A stretch of 64,000 nucleotides of DNA from Macrostomum hystrix (Eukaryota > Platyhelminthes > Macrostomidae): positions 5,757,501-5,821,500 of the forward strand of contig CATNEN010000005.1 of NCBI GenBank assembly GCA_950097015.1, read 5' to 3'. The notes under the pieces were generated by a model that saw nothing but the letters and a program-made list of their open reading frames with translations, was not told where the DNA came from and did no database searches. A program made the translations under genes and the position numbers. Below, one piece after another: positions 10,016 to 22,039 of the stretch; position 1 is the stretch's first letter; each line of letters starts with the position of its first letter.

Positions 10016-13000
10016 TGTAGTCCGCCAACGGAGGAATAGGACAGATCAACAGTTGGTGCGGAACTAATACTTTGATTGTTTCGGCCGACGCCATAGTTAC
10101 CGTTGCTAACCAAACAACTGTTGTTAGCGTTAACACCTGGATGTTTGCGAATTAGATATTACTCGTACTTTTAAATATATTTTTTCATCAAGTTCAACCT
10201 CCAATTTCGACCCTAATGATCTAGACTAACTCTGAAGGATCTACACTAACCCTGAAGGATATATACTAACCCTGAAGGATCTAAACTAACCCTGAAGGAT
10301 CTACACTAACCCAGAATTATCTACACTAACCCTGAAGGATCTACACTAACCCTGAAGGATCTACACTAACCCTGAAGGATCTACACTAACCCTGAAGGAT
10401 CTACACTAACCCTGAAGGATCTATATTATAAAAGAATATAAAAGGAGAGAGTTTAACCAGCGACACTCACCACGCAGTTTAGTCACATCGGCGCATTCGC
10501 TTGCAGACTTTGGCGTTGAACTGAAGTGACGCAGCATAGACTGGTTACCAGTCGCGGATTGACTTGAAATCTGAGCCGGTCCAACTGGAAAAACCGCGAC
10601 ACCACCAGAAACTGGACAGGGGGGCGATTCTGAAAAGGGGAGAAAATCGGACTGGTTAGTTGTGGGAACTCGATCAGAGGAAGACTGAGGGGGCGGATGA
10701 CTCGATCAGAGGAAAACTGGTAGTAGACTGGTAGTAGTGGGCAGTAATATACCCAAAAAAGGTTTCAATAAAAAGATCTGCAAGCAATTTCAAGACAAAA
10801 AGTTGCTTTTTTTAAAGCAACCGACTCGTAAAATCACGCCAAAGCAGATAAGGGCAGGAATTTTAGTGGCTCAGCCATTGTCACAAGCGACTTCAAAAGT
10901 ATTTAATTCATGCAACGTAAATTTTGCATGAGAAAATGCTTCAATGAAATAAAGATATTTTTTACTGAAAACTTTTATTATTAGGTTGCAACGGAGAGAA
11001 AGAATATGATTAAATGATTAATGGTCGGAATCAATTACAGCTAATCAGCCTGGGGTAGAATGGAGATGATTCTAGCCAATCAGACTGGGGCAGAATGGAG
11101 ATGATTCTAGCCAATCAGACTGGGGCAGAATAGAGATGATTCTAGCCAATCAGACTGGAGCAGAATGGAGATGATTCTAGCCAATCAGACTGGAGCAGAA
11201 TGGAGATGATTCTAGCCAATCAGACTGGGGCAGAATGGAGATGATTCTAGCCAATCAAACTCGGGCAGAATGGAGATGATACTAGCCAATCAGACTGGAG
11301 CAAAATGGGGATGATTCTAGCCAATCAGACTGGAGCAGAATGGAGATGATTCTAGCCAATCAGACTGGGGCAGAATGGAGATGATTCTAGCCAATCAGAC
11401 TGGGGCAGAATGGAGATGATACTAGCTAATCAGACTGGAGCAGAATGGAGATGATTCTAGCCAATCAGACTGGGGCAGAATGGAGATGATTCTAGCCAAT
11501 CAAACTCGGGCAGAATGGAGATGATACTAGCTAATCAGACTGGAGCAAAATGGGGATGATTCTAGCCAATCAAACTCGGGCAGAATGGAGATGATTCTAG
11601 CCAATCAAGCTGGAGCGGAATGGAGATGATTCTAGCCAATCAGACTGGAGCAGAATAGAGATGATTCTAGCCAATCAAGCTGGAGCAGAATAGAGATGAT
11701 TCTAGCCAATCAGACTGGGGCAGAATAGAGATGATTCTAGCCAATCAGACTGGGGCAGAATGGAGATGATTCTAGCCAATCAGACTGGGGCAGAATGGAG
11801 ATGATTCTAGCCAATCAAACTCGGGCAGAATGGAGATGATTCTAGCCAATCAAACTCGGGCAGAATGGAGATGATTCTAGCCAATCAAGCTGAAGCAGAA
11901 TGGAGATGATTCTAGCCAATCAGACTGGGGGCAGAATGAAGATCGACCTGAGCTCGATTCCGCGGCGAGGCCACATTCATTTGGGGCGCAGCCGCGGAGA
12001 GAAGGCTTGGTGGTTTGTCGTGCAATTTACGCCCTTGAGGGCCAACCTCCAAGGCACAGTGAGAGTGTACACTGCCTGGCGATGAGAAAGTCAGGGCAGA
12101 TGTACACACCTGTGTGAGCGTGTGCCTATGAACAGTATTTGTGTGCGTGTGTGCTCGGGAGTCAGCGAAATGGGCAGAATTGCCTCCTCGCTGGCTGCGG
12201 GTCTAGTGTCACCAAATGATGTGCCATTGCCCGCAGCCCTCCTGCAATTAATAATTTTTATGCATATGCATAATTTTTGTCATGCTTTAAGCGGCCTTTC
12301 TAGCATGCATATTGTTTAATTGACGATCAGGATTGATTTTAGATTCATTTATTAATAATGCTTAATGCACCAAAGCTTCTGAATGCTGGCGCGAATTGAA
12401 ATTCTCGAAGCTGCTGCGGTTGACGCCGTCTTGTCCACTGATTTTGCGCAACAGCAGCACAAGCAACAGCAGCAGCAGCAGCAACAGGATCTGGAGACTG
12501 AGGCGATAAGACTAACATCGGTCGAGGCCGGGTAATTGATGGATGATTTGGAATACGTCGCAATGCTACCGGACCATCAATACGAAGCATACTTGGCTTC
12601 GATGAAGTAGCTGATGCTGCTGCTGCTGCTGGCAGCAGCCGCTGTCTAGATTTGATTGTCTGCTGAGCTGAGTTTTTGTATCATTGTCATTAAAAGCAAA
12701 AAAACAATTATTTAAAGTACATAGTTTTATAATTGAAGTGTTAAGTGTATCGTACAACTGTTATAGACCGTATAGACATTTACTGGCGAATGAAGAAATT
12801 GACTAGAATTAACAAAAAACTGCATAATTAATTACTGTCCTTCTCTAACCTATTAAACCCAACAAACAATTCTTAAACAGAGTTGAGTAAGCCAAAAAAA
12901 CGCAGTAGAAAAAATTGCGGATTAAACTAGTTTTTCAACATTTGTTAAGACATTTTATTAAGTTGTTATTCTATACTTTCAGATAATAATGCATATTGTA

Positions 13001-15970
13001 TATTCTGTATCGTCTAAAATATTCAACCCGCCATATTCGCCATGAAAATTCTGAAAACTTGCTAAACTTTTCTGCTTTATCCGATGAATAAAACTTCCGA
13101 AATCATAAAACATCGGCGTCGTCGAGATACGAGTATTCAACGCTTCTCGTCGAGGTGACTGGTGGCAAAAGCCATTGGGAGCCATCATGAAATAGGCAGT
13201 GGGCCCGCCGTGGTCATATGCATATTAAAGTAGTAGACTCACTTGCAGCTGCTGCTGTTGTTGCACACGGTACTGGAGAATACGTTGCAGGAGAATGATT
13301 TCCAACAGAGTTCAGCTCGACAGGATCTGTTGAAGTGCAAGTGAGATGCTTTCTGTTATGTTTGCCTTTGCGAACTGACTGTGAAAAACAACAGCCCATA
13401 ATTGTGGATAGTTTTAAGATTTCTCGATACAGCAACTACAGACACAGAACTATCGGGTCTTCTGTGAGAAACGCAATTGCTTAGAAAAAACTTCCAATTT
13501 ATTTATAACACTTAGTTGAGAGTGCAGAAAAAAAAGTAGACACATGTCTTTTGACTAATGTCAGTTGGTTGGTGCAGAAATCTGGTTGTATATTGGTGTT
13601 CAGACCAACAGAGTTACACAGCAGCCATAATGAATCATTTCTCTCTCTCTCTCTCTCTCTCTCTCTGAGACGCAAATGTACAGACTAATTTATAAAGACT
13701 ACATTTTTATACTACTTATCAGTTTGCATTAAAAAATTTTATTCAGTAGTCACAATCGGACACAATAACATATTAAATAACCTAAATGTCATTTTTTATT
13801 ATCAATAATTCATAATTTATAACACTGCCCCGACAGTACAGGACGCAAAACCAAACGTCAATTACTCCAGCCAATACTTGAACTTTAGATTTACGTCTCT
13901 TGCTAAAGGACGCAGTTTTTTTTCCACCGGAATCAAGAATCGAACCCCCGACCCTCAGGTCAAAAGTCCGACGCTTTAACCAACAGTCAAATTAAAACAA
14001 ATTTTACGCTTGAGGAAGAGTAGCCTTAATGCGCCAGCTCTTACTGTTGCTTTCTATCAGTTTACATAAAAGAATATTTTACTGATTATTCTTACCTCCA
14101 AAATTGCTAGCTTCATCTTGCTGCCTCAATGCTGGCTCCTGCTGCTCCAGCTGTGGCTGCTGAGCAGTCTTCTTCTTTTTCTTCCACTTCCAAGGCTTAA
14201 GCAATTTGCCTAGCCCAGACAGCTTGTGGCCAGTTTTCACATTTGCCGATGCCACAGCTGAAGACTTTGCTGCATTGCCAGTGGCAACTGAAAGACCAAC
14301 ATCACAGACACCATTGGTGGTGTCAATGTCTGGGGCTGCCGTATTTGCTGCCAGTGTAAGAACAGAAAAACTGGCACGCACTATTGGCTCATCAGCTGAT
14401 GGGTGAAAGGGTTAAAATTTATTTTATATTAAATTTTATTTTTTCAAAGTATGTCTGAGTAATTCAATGCTAACATATTTTGTCTGTGATCCACTATAAA
14501 AATGAAACAGTTGATAACAAAAACTGTTTTAAGCAATCAGTTTGCAAATTTTAGAGATCGTCATCAGAAGTTTAAAGATAAACAAAATATTTGCCTTTAT
14601 TTATATTTATATTTAAAGGGTATTTATACTTTAAATTTTAATCCTACATTCAACAGTTTAAATTTACATATCACTTTAGAAGAAGATGTAATTTGCTTTT
14701 TTAAGAAAATGTTTGTGCAAACAAAGGACTATATAGCTGCAAAGCCACATAAAGAACTACTTAAGTAATCTAGAGGATTATAATCATTTTGATCAGTCCA
14801 AAACTATGTATTTTGAGCCATTCTTTTCTGGATTAGCTATTTTCCTCTAAAGGTTGAACTAAATTGACATTGACCTAAAGAGGAGGGCGTGAGTAGGTCA
14901 GCAGCTGTCGCTGCCCCACTTTATAATGGTCACTGGTTTGTTCCTACTTCCAAGACATGATTATTTTGGGGCATAGTAGGAGGTTTGCAAAGTAGTGACT
15001 TGTGGAGATGCACCTTATTCTGTGCAACCAAAACCAATTTAAAATTAACCCTTGCCTTCTACATGCCAGCCTTTTTGTTTTTGTGCTTTTGAATTGGGCC
15101 AGGTATGAGGCATTGTATGAAGGGTAGGGCAGGTGTGCACCAGCCATGTGTGCTCTGAGTGGCGAGGTTTCACCAGCCATCTGCTCACATGGATTGGTCA
15201 TCTCATCCCTACCTTTCAGGCATTTAAGTCTAATTAAGGCATTGGTTTGATCTGCTCTGTGCATGTGTGGGCCTGGGGTGAGAAGCACTCCAGCTGCTGC
15301 CCCCTGAGTCCAGGGGTCTAGATGGTGCTATGGACAACTCCTGCCTAGTTTGCCAGCCTGGGGGAATGCCATTCCTATGTTCATGGATCAAGTGCCCCTG
15401 GCCCCTTGCAAATAAGTAAGTAAGACCTAAAAAGAGGCAGAATGACTCCACTCCAGATCCAGACTGATAGCTTGAAGCAACTAAAAACTAGGCCCCCCTA
15501 CATTTTTAATTTACACTAGTTTAAATTCTTTCCGTTTTTTAGCCTAGGCCTATGCTCAAATTTTCAAAAAAGGATGCCATGAAACAAACAACATTACCTA
15601 ATGAATACATAAAGAAAAATATTTACAAGGAAAACAATTTCTTAGGCCTATCATATGCAAATGTACATTAAATACCTATCTAAAACTTTACAAAATAACT
15701 TTACAATGTCCCGTTTAATACAACAATGTAGAACTAACCTGCTTCAACTTGAGTTGTACATTCACAGATTGTGCACTTTGCTACATTATCCCCAGCTAAA
15801 TGCTCACATTTAATTTTCTTATCATTGCCATTAGGAATTGATTTTTTGCCTGAAAAAGGCACATCTTTACTTGGGTTGGAGGCCTCAATACTGTTTTTCG
15901 TTGAGCTTTTATCAGAAGCATTTAAAATAGCATTTATTCCTGCAGCTGGAACACTTGTACTTCTTTGCAT
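7071..15970 (-). CDS. Phosphatase and actin regulator (PHACTR family), seven exons, complete
   Basis: Exons on the minus strand: 15970-15739, 14395-14096, 12667-12593, 10629-10471, 10136-9586, 8989-8492 and 7163-7071. Phases agree throughout and give 635 aa; the 12667-12593 exon is the least certain. Exon 2 carries the family's basic N-terminal motif (LGKLLKPWKWKKKKK). Exon 5 encodes about 16 glutamines and a long acidic stretch. Exon 6 holds two clear RPEL motifs (LERRLSQRPTPEELQCRNIL; LTRKLSFRPTVQELREKRII) that bind G-actin. A preceding RPEL-like segment has lost its RPxxEL core. The PP1-binding end runs IIRFNDYVEVTD to DKPWTRLTAVDK, continues in the last exon with ARIRKELNDFKAYEM and stops after FTRFHKP. 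The usual N-terminal RPEL after the lysine run is not visible. Known family role: regulating PP1 and actin. The ATG at 15970 follows an in-frame stop. The donor after exon 6 (AAG|GTCGGG) is weak. Confidence 0.88.
7290..8275. repeat. Minisatellite, 31-bp unit, about 31 copies, in the last PHACTR intron
   Basis: The unit begins GGGATCTGTGTGGGGATTAT and continues CAATCTACAAA. Left-side units have GTAGG, middle units GTGGTG and right-side units GTGGGG, so variants are zoned along the array. Outer units are degenerate. It fills most of the intron between 7163 and 8492. Confidence 0.96.
9098..9385 (+). repeat. SINE-B copy in PHACTR intron
   Basis: Plus-strand order as in the full copy: TCTCGCACCAAGGTCC, GAGCTCGATTCCGCGG, CCTGACGATGAGAAAGTCAG, GTACACACCTGTGTGCG, GGCAGAATTGCCTCCTCGCT. 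The middle is shortened and diverged. A second tRNA-like remnant on the minus strand (GGGGTTCGAATCTC) borders its end. Confidence 0.8.
9964..10012. repeat. (CTG)16 microsatellite encoding polyglutamine in PHACTR exon 5
   Basis: Sixteen uninterrupted CTG triplets read as CAG on the coding strand. Pure repeats of this kind usually vary in length between individuals. Confidence 0.95.
10208..10428. repeat. Minisatellite, 20-bp unit, about 11 copies, in PHACTR intron
   Basis: Tandem copies of CTGAAGGATCTACACTAACC. Each unit contains CTAACCCT across the junction, which resembles telomeric (CCCTAA)n but is embedded in a longer unit. It lies between exons 10136 and 10471. Confidence 0.94.
11038..11945. 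repeat. Minisatellite, 35-bp unit, about 26 copies, in PHACTR intron
   Basis: The unit begins ATTCTAGCCAATCAGACTGG and ends GGCAGAATGGAGATG. Variant units (CAAACTCGGG, CAAGCTGGAG, GATACTAG) recur in blocks, pointing to duplication of multi-unit segments. The array stops directly against a SINE-B copy. Confidence 0.96.
11948..12262 (+). repeat. SINE-B copy, 5' head truncated
   Basis: Begins inside the head (CCTGAGCTCGATTCCGCGGC) and continues through the whole body to CCCGCAGCCCTCCTGCAATT. The A-box part is replaced by the preceding 35-bp array. It carries an extra short duplication of the TGTGTGCGTGTGTGC region near 12120-12155. Confidence 0.85.
13243..13399 (-). CDS. Candidate alternative first exon of PHACTR with MGCC N-terminus
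   Basis: The ATG at 13399 opens MGCCFSQSVRKGKHNRKH, and the exon ends GCTGCAA|GTGAGT at 13243 in phase 1. This matches the phase of the next downstream PHACTR exon (12667-12593). A glycine at position 2 followed by two cysteines and basic residues is a classic myristoylation/palmitoylation N-terminus, so this isoform could be membrane-tethered. It would lack the PWKWKKKKK motif of the longer form. Exon use is inferred only from phase and splice sites; it could also belong to a separate small gene. Confidence 0.45.
13639..13667. repeat. (TC)n microsatellite
   Basis: A run of CT dinucleotides of about 28 bases, upstream of the candidate alternative first exon on the minus strand. Confidence 0.9.
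13856..13992 (-). repeat. SINE-A copy, 5' part
   Basis: The reverse strand has a tRNA-like head (TTAAAGCGTCGGACT, GGGGGTTCGATTCTTG), then the TCCTTTAGCAAGAGAC block. The body beyond this is missing. Confidence 0.75.
14396..15738. other. PHACTR intron 1, no minisatellite
   Basis: A 1.3-kb intron between the first two PHACTR coding exons. It is AT-rich at both ends. A more GC-rich middle (about 15050-15430) gives ORFs on the minus strand without any family signature and looks like an unclassified repeat remnant. Confidence 0.5.
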
Positions 15971-16352
15971 GTCAATCGCATAATAAACAATCCACAATTA
16001 GATTTCTAGGTAATTTTTATAAAAGACAATATTTAAATGACCCAGAAACAAACAAGAATAGAGGCAGTATTAACCAACTTTTATAGCGACTTAAAAAACA
16101 AGTGAACGCAGACGATCAAACGTATAAAAGAGTTTCTTTGAAAATGTGAGCAATCCTTCCGATTTATGATATTTAAAAATTGTAATAAGCTAAACAAACA
16201 GAAACAAAAACTTGCGCTTTAATAGCGCACAGACCATTTTTACTTACGCTTAAACGTTTTTTGTTACAAAATTTGTTAATAGAGTAGGATAAAGCAATCG
16301 ACGATAAATAAAATATTTGTTTTTCAAACCTATCGTGATTGTATTGTCAGGA

Positions 16353-17819
16353 GGGTCATTCTCAAAATTATGTACCGAGAAGGCATTAACAAAAAAATTG
16401 TTTTTTTTTCACTATCTTTATCGTTTTAAAGTGTGCTGCGAGGATTCAATCTTTTTGAAAGTTTTCTAAACATTTGAAAAAATGAAAAAATAGCGTTTTT
16501 ACTGCATTCTTACGTTGTTTAAAATCACAAATAATTTTTTTGCGAAGTTTTAAATTTTCCGCGCATGCGCATTTGCAATAAAGTTCGCGACTGCAAGCTT
16601 AATTATGATAAAATATTAAGTACTACTCCAGTCTAATGAATTTAAAAGTAATCTAAGCTAAAATGACTGTTAAATTTATGCCACTAAGTGCTGTGACTCA
16701 GCTTTTTTCGAAGTATTTCATTTGAAAACTAAAAGGTAAATAAATTCTGTGAGGTATTGAAGCTCCATTTTTGAAAGCGATTAAAATAAAAAAACAGAAG
16801 CAATTCGCATTCTCTTATATATATTTATATCACGATACTGTATCTGAATTAATTCTTAATTATTGGCAATATACTAATTGTATTTAAAAACAGTAAACAT
16901 AAAAAATATAAGATTCGACTCGAATGCTTATGCACAACAACACTGTCAAGAAAAATGATTTCTCGCATATACTGCTACCTTAATACATGGAAATATTACA
17001 GATATGATGCCACCTTCCTAAGGAATAAATCTACGTGTTGTGAATATTTCTAAATATTATAGAAAATGAAAGATACACCATAATTTGCTTATTGTAACAT
17101 TTTTTGTGTCTGGAAAAGGAGGTTTCATGACAAAAGAAATGCCAAAATAGTGTAAAAATGTGAATTTTTATTGACAAGACACGCACCTCTGAATTTCATA
17201 TCATCATTGCTTCATTTGATTACAAGAATTTCCTTGACGGCCAATTAAAAAAAAAATGTATACATTCCAATTGTTCTAAGCTTCTGGACCTTGGGAAATT
17301 TTCTGCTTTAAATTTCTATTACTTTCATTTATAGATATTATAGTGCTAATTTTAGGAGAATAAATATAATATGCAGACGGTATGCAGAATCCATGAATGT
17401 TATAGACAAATACTCGTACCTTTCGGCGTGCCTATTCTAGACAATGTCTTATATGCGCTTTTCTCAGAAAAAATGTACATTAAATTTGTTCATTTTATTA
17501 GATATAACAAAAAACAATAATAAAAGATTTTTCTAAAATAAGACAACTATGTTTAATATACGAAAACTTAAAAAAAAATATGCACTTTTTGTATGACCTT
17601 ATCTAATAGCAAAATGTACGTCAGAAAGCAAAATAATTTACGGTGTTTTTGAAGGCAATAAACAAATGTAAATGCTGGTCCATATTAATGTTATTTTGTG
17701 GTTCTGGTTTCTATTTTGCACTCTACTAGAGACACAGATTAGAATAAAGAAAGTTTTTTGCAATTGTCAAATTTTTTTTTACAACACACTATTTCAGAGC
17801 ATTAATTTGAGAATGACCC
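16353..17819. mobile_element. 1.47-kb non-autonomous TIR element with 4-bp target duplication
   Basis: The left end reads GGGTCATTCTCAAAATTATG. The right end, reversed, reads GGGTCATTCTCAAATTAATG. Both ends are flanked by AGGA (16349-16352 and 17820-17823), a perfect 4-bp target-site duplication. The interior is AT-rich and has no reading frame resembling a transposase, so it is probably a deletion derivative or a MITE-like element. I cannot assign a superfamily from the termini alone. Confidence 0.75.
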
Positions 17820-17823
17820 AGGA

Positions 17824-20800
17824 ACAGACTTCATGAACAAGGGGTAATTAACTAACAGCAGCTACTTGAAGTTAGGTTTCATGGCTAACTTTAGCAGCAG
17901 CTAAATTTTCGCAGTCCGTTAAGCTGCGGCTTTACGAATAGACTGGTAAAGCTAAGGCCGCTTGTATTGATTTAGAACGTCTGTCGAGCTATGGCTCAAA
18001 GTAAGGTTTTCTCGGGGCTGGTAACCGTTGGATTCATGAGCATACCAGCGCTGCTAAAATATCCACCTTTTTACGGTTAAAAATTAGCCTCCTACTTAGG
18101 TGGAAAATAAATGGATCTGCCTATTTACGACACCCTTTATTTGCTCGACGAAGAAACTGGGCCGCGTCCACACGAATTTCAGTGCGCGTGAACTTCATCA
18201 ACGACTGGAGTTTTGGACAGCGCTTTGGAATGTTGCCATTTACCTATTTGCCCTCATTGCGGTTCGGATTTACTCCCACGCGTGTCGCTTTTTAGATTTG
18301 GCCTCTGCTATCCGCAAAACCACCAAACAAAACCGTCTTTCGGTCTCTCGTTAGAGACAGTCAGAGATAGAAAAAGTTTTGTAAGGAAATTTATACATTT
18401 TTAAAGAACATACTAGCAGAGTAATAAAACGTACCAGTACAAGGAATTTCATAATATATGTACTTCAATCTATTGATTCTATGTTATAAAATTTTCTATT
18501 TAAAACGGCCGGCAGCGTCTCTCCTGGGTACCAAAATTTAGTTTTGTAACTTTAGGATGGCAAAATAGCTTATATTGAGAAAAAAGTTTCCAAGCCTTGA
18601 CATTTCCCTAAATAAAGCTAATTGAGGAGAGATTTCTGAAATACATGAGTTATCTTAACTCTGTCGTACTGGCATTACTTTAAAATTATCTTCGTTTATA
18701 GATAAATAAAATTGAGTAATAACATCGACATCGTTAAAAAGTTAAGTTCTAGCAATAGCTTAACACCAGTTAGAACAACAAAAATAAAAATGAAAAAAAG
18801 ATATATATTATACATTTAGCAACGGGATTTGAAAAGACATTTATCTGCGCTGTATTCTTTTTTTACCCCTAAAGACTAAATAAAAAGAAATTATCGAAAG
18901 AGCACTTCATGATATCTATTCATTAGTTAGCGTAGCTCTTAGCTCGAGAAAATGCTCAACATTTCAAATATTTTTCAAAAATTCTCAATGAAATCTACAC
19001 CCGTTAATGCATTAAAATTGTGAAAGTCTGAGTGTTTAATTACGCAACTTAAAACTAACAGTGAATAGAAATAAAAACGAGTGCGTAAAATTGGACTTTA
19101 AATTATTTTAAGGACAGGATGGAAAATAGAAATGAGAAACAGGTAAGGAGGAATAAGGTAGGACATAAAAAGGGGAGAAAGAGGAAGATGGATGAATGAT
19201 AGGGGTAGTACTCAGACGAAGCTAGAAAAATAGGAAGAGGGAGAAGCACGGGAGTTGGAAGGGAGAAGATCGGAGGATCTTGAAGGAAGAAGAACGAGAA
19301 GGAGATCGGAGTATGAAAGAGAACTTTTATAGAGGAAACAAAAAACGTGTATCTTTAAACTCATACGCATCGAAGCGTCTTGCGAATTGGTGACGTTCAT
19401 ACCACTGATAACAATGAAAAGCGATTTTTGTGAAAGTAGACTTGTGAATACGAGCGTATATTTTATCTTTTGAAAAAATACAATATTAATAGTAGTTAAT
19501 AATACACGCATATTTAATAATTACTAACACTTAACACTTAACACTTCAATAAAAAATAGGTACACAACTTTACAAGCATAAACAAAACTATTCGAAAACT
19601 ATTCGAAAAAAACATTGATAATATTAAACATCAAGTTAGGTTGGAGTAAAAATTACGATTGATTGAAAAAAGGTTGTGCATGAAGTATTAAAACAAAGCT
19701 TTACAAAAAATGGCTAACGAAGGATTGGAAAAATTCAGCGCAGATCAAAATCTATTCTGTTTCCTAAATATTATCTAGCATGTGTACTTGGTATGTTTCC
19801 ATGATTTCTAAGATATCTGCAGTTAAAAAGAACGGAATAATTTTCGTGTTCTTGTTTGTTATTATCAACACTAGAATTTTTTGAATATTTGAAGAACAGA
19901 ATCCGTCGATTTGGCTGAAGAATGCAGAACGCCCTCATTGCATGAACGTAAAAATACAAACAACGCATGGTACCCCATCTTATTACCACAAAAATCAGGT
20001 GAAAGTAAAAAAACACAGATGTAAACTATAACATATGTACATTGCAATGCATAGCACTCTGATAAGTCGATTCGCGCGTTACATTGTCCTGCGGCAGAGA
20101 CTGAACGGCAATTTTTAACATGTCACAGAAAATGAGCAAATTGATCGAATTAATTAATATAATAAAAAGTGCGCGCTTTTAATTTCTAAGCATTGGACAA
20201 GCGTACAAAATCACTGGTGCTATTTCTTACATCAGTATACAGCAGCACAGCCGCAGTTATTGCAAGACTGCGTACAATAACTCAGTCCATGGACAGGAAA
20301 CAAGAGTTGTCTACCATTGTCTGAAGTTCGAACTTCAGACCTTGCTATGTGAAAAGGCAGACCTACATGACAAGAAAACGAGTATTATAGAATTGATTGA
20401 TGTCAACAGAGATTGTAAAAAAGCTACTATGGTGCAAAAAATGAGCAGTAAAGCTTCCCTCCCAGCTTCATTTATTTGCTAGCAAACTAAGCAAAAAAAA
20501 TTTTGTGAGCAATATTTTTGTTTGACAGGTTGCAGAAAGCTTTGTTATTGTGGACAGCGAAATTAGACCAGTTTCATGGAAAACAACTAAAGTGTTGTGT
20601 TAGATTAACAAGTACAGTGCTTATTTCTATAAGCAGAAATATTTCTATATTTTATTCACTTTCGCATTTTTTTCTAGAAAACATAAATCAAACGTTAACA
20701 GAAAGTGGCATGCTACAGAATATTTATAGAACTTCACAAAGAGGTAAAAAAAGTTTTGTGCTAATAAAACAGTAGAATAGACACTTTAATTAAAACAAAA

Positions 20801-21474
20801 TTAGATTGATTATTTATTTTTTTTACTTTTGATTTTTCGAACTAACGTTGTTTAACATATTGCAGGCAATATATTATTTTAATAACGGTATTAATATAAA
20901 TATCGTTACAGAGAAAGACAAGATGAGTTTTTGTGAGATCATTTCAAAATTGCAACAGTTAAAAATAGAGAACGAAAAATGCAAATTTGAGAGAAATTTT
21001 AAAATACGCAAATATTATTCTACAATTTGCAAGATTGTCAAAAAAGCTTAATTTGTGGAATCGAACAGTTAATCCACTCATCTAATCTCTCCCGTTTGCT
21101 TCTTGAGCCATTGAAGATGTTTGAGGCGAAAATAATTGATTTTGCTAAATACAGGTGCCTAAAATCGGTAGCCAAAAAATGACAGTTTCACATTTCAATC
21201 GGACCAAGAGAGATTTACTAGATGAGGGAGGAATTAGCTGTCTTCGACATGCGGGTGGAGTAGATGATGGAGTCACGACGGATGCCTCATCAGAGCCTGG
21301 GTAGCCGAGAGCCAAGGGCCCGCCCCATCAAAGTGTCTCAGGTGACGCAGGAGTAAAAAAAGAAGATTTACGGAAGCGAGCGGCCGTCGCTTTTTTAGGG
21401 TGCCATTGCCCGGAAGCTAGAACTCAATTTTCACAATTGCAAAAACATCACAATAAAATCGTAACGACTAACCA
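17824..21474. other. AT-rich intergenic region with a degraded SINE-A and doubtful exons
   Basis: No convincing gene. A degraded SINE-A (GCACAGCCGCAG, CTCAGTCCATGGAC) lies at about 20225-20345. At 20526-21051 (+) there are short open stretches next to splice-like sites (GACAG at 20529, TTTTCTAG at 20678, TTGCAG at 20867), but the phases do not join into one frame, so I do not call a gene. The peptide at 20924-21051 (KLQQLKIENEKCKFERNFK) is weakly coiled-coil. Confidence 0.4.
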
Positions 21475-21615
21475 TGGGGTGAGTGGCAGGGGCGGTCCTG
21501 ACGATGAGAAAGTCATGGCAGATGTACACACCTGTGTGCGTGTGTGCTCAGGAGTCAGCGAAACGGGCAGAATTGCCTCCTCGCTGGCTGCGGGTCTAGT
21601 GTGACCCAATTATTA
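21475..21615 (+). repeat. SINE-B copy with internal deletion
   Basis: GTGAGTGGCAGGGGCGGT is followed directly by CCTGACGATGAGAAAGTCA, so the middle 150 bp or so is missing. It ends in CGCTGGCTGCGGGTCTAGTG. Confidence 0.8.
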
Positions 21616-21825
21616 TCACAATTATTACTAATAAACCTGATAAGGACTTCAGGTCGAAAATCATGAGCGAAATGATCGAGAATAGGCCGATAGCGATCAG
21701 GTGCGAAGACTTAAGCTGAATTTCAAATTATAGAACAATAGACGGCGCAGTTCCGCTGTGAAACCAGAAGAATTAAAAGCTTCGTCAGCAAGCAGCAAGA
21801 ATCTTATTAGTATAAGCACTTACAT

Positions 21826-22038
21826 CTTGATTTCAAGTCTGTCTCGATTGACGTGTAACTTGTGCCTGAACCAAACAGCAGCATTGACCTCATTGGACAT
21901 TGTCAACAGCAGCAGCAGAACTGTATAGCTCAACTGCCACTTCAGCAATGGAAACGACGCGTTGCAGATGTTCAGCTGGCTGGCGAAACACATCAGCGGT
22001 TTCCTCCCATCTTCGGGCTGCCACTGAACCAGGTCCAA
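21826..22038 (-). CDS. Possible coding exon, unrecognised
   Basis: An open stretch of 71 codons on the minus strand that is more GC-rich than its surroundings. It has one hydrophobic segment (LSYTVLLLLLTMSNEVNAAV) and ends at a good donor (AAGAT|GTAAGT). A short hydrophobic reading frame with a TTCAG acceptor lies about 100 nt downstream on the same strand, but the phases do not match. It may be one exon of a membrane protein, or chance. No family recognised. Confidence 0.25.
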
Positions 22039-22039
22039 C

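Noticed and set aside
15230-15451. Minus-strand open frame with proline/glycine-rich peptide in PHACTR intron 1
   Set aside because: No splice sites in phase with the PHACTR exons and no known domain; probably an old repeat.
20518-21051. Possible small multi-exon gene
   Set aside because: Open stretches border AG and GT sites, but phases do not join and the peptides are of low complexity and AT-driven.
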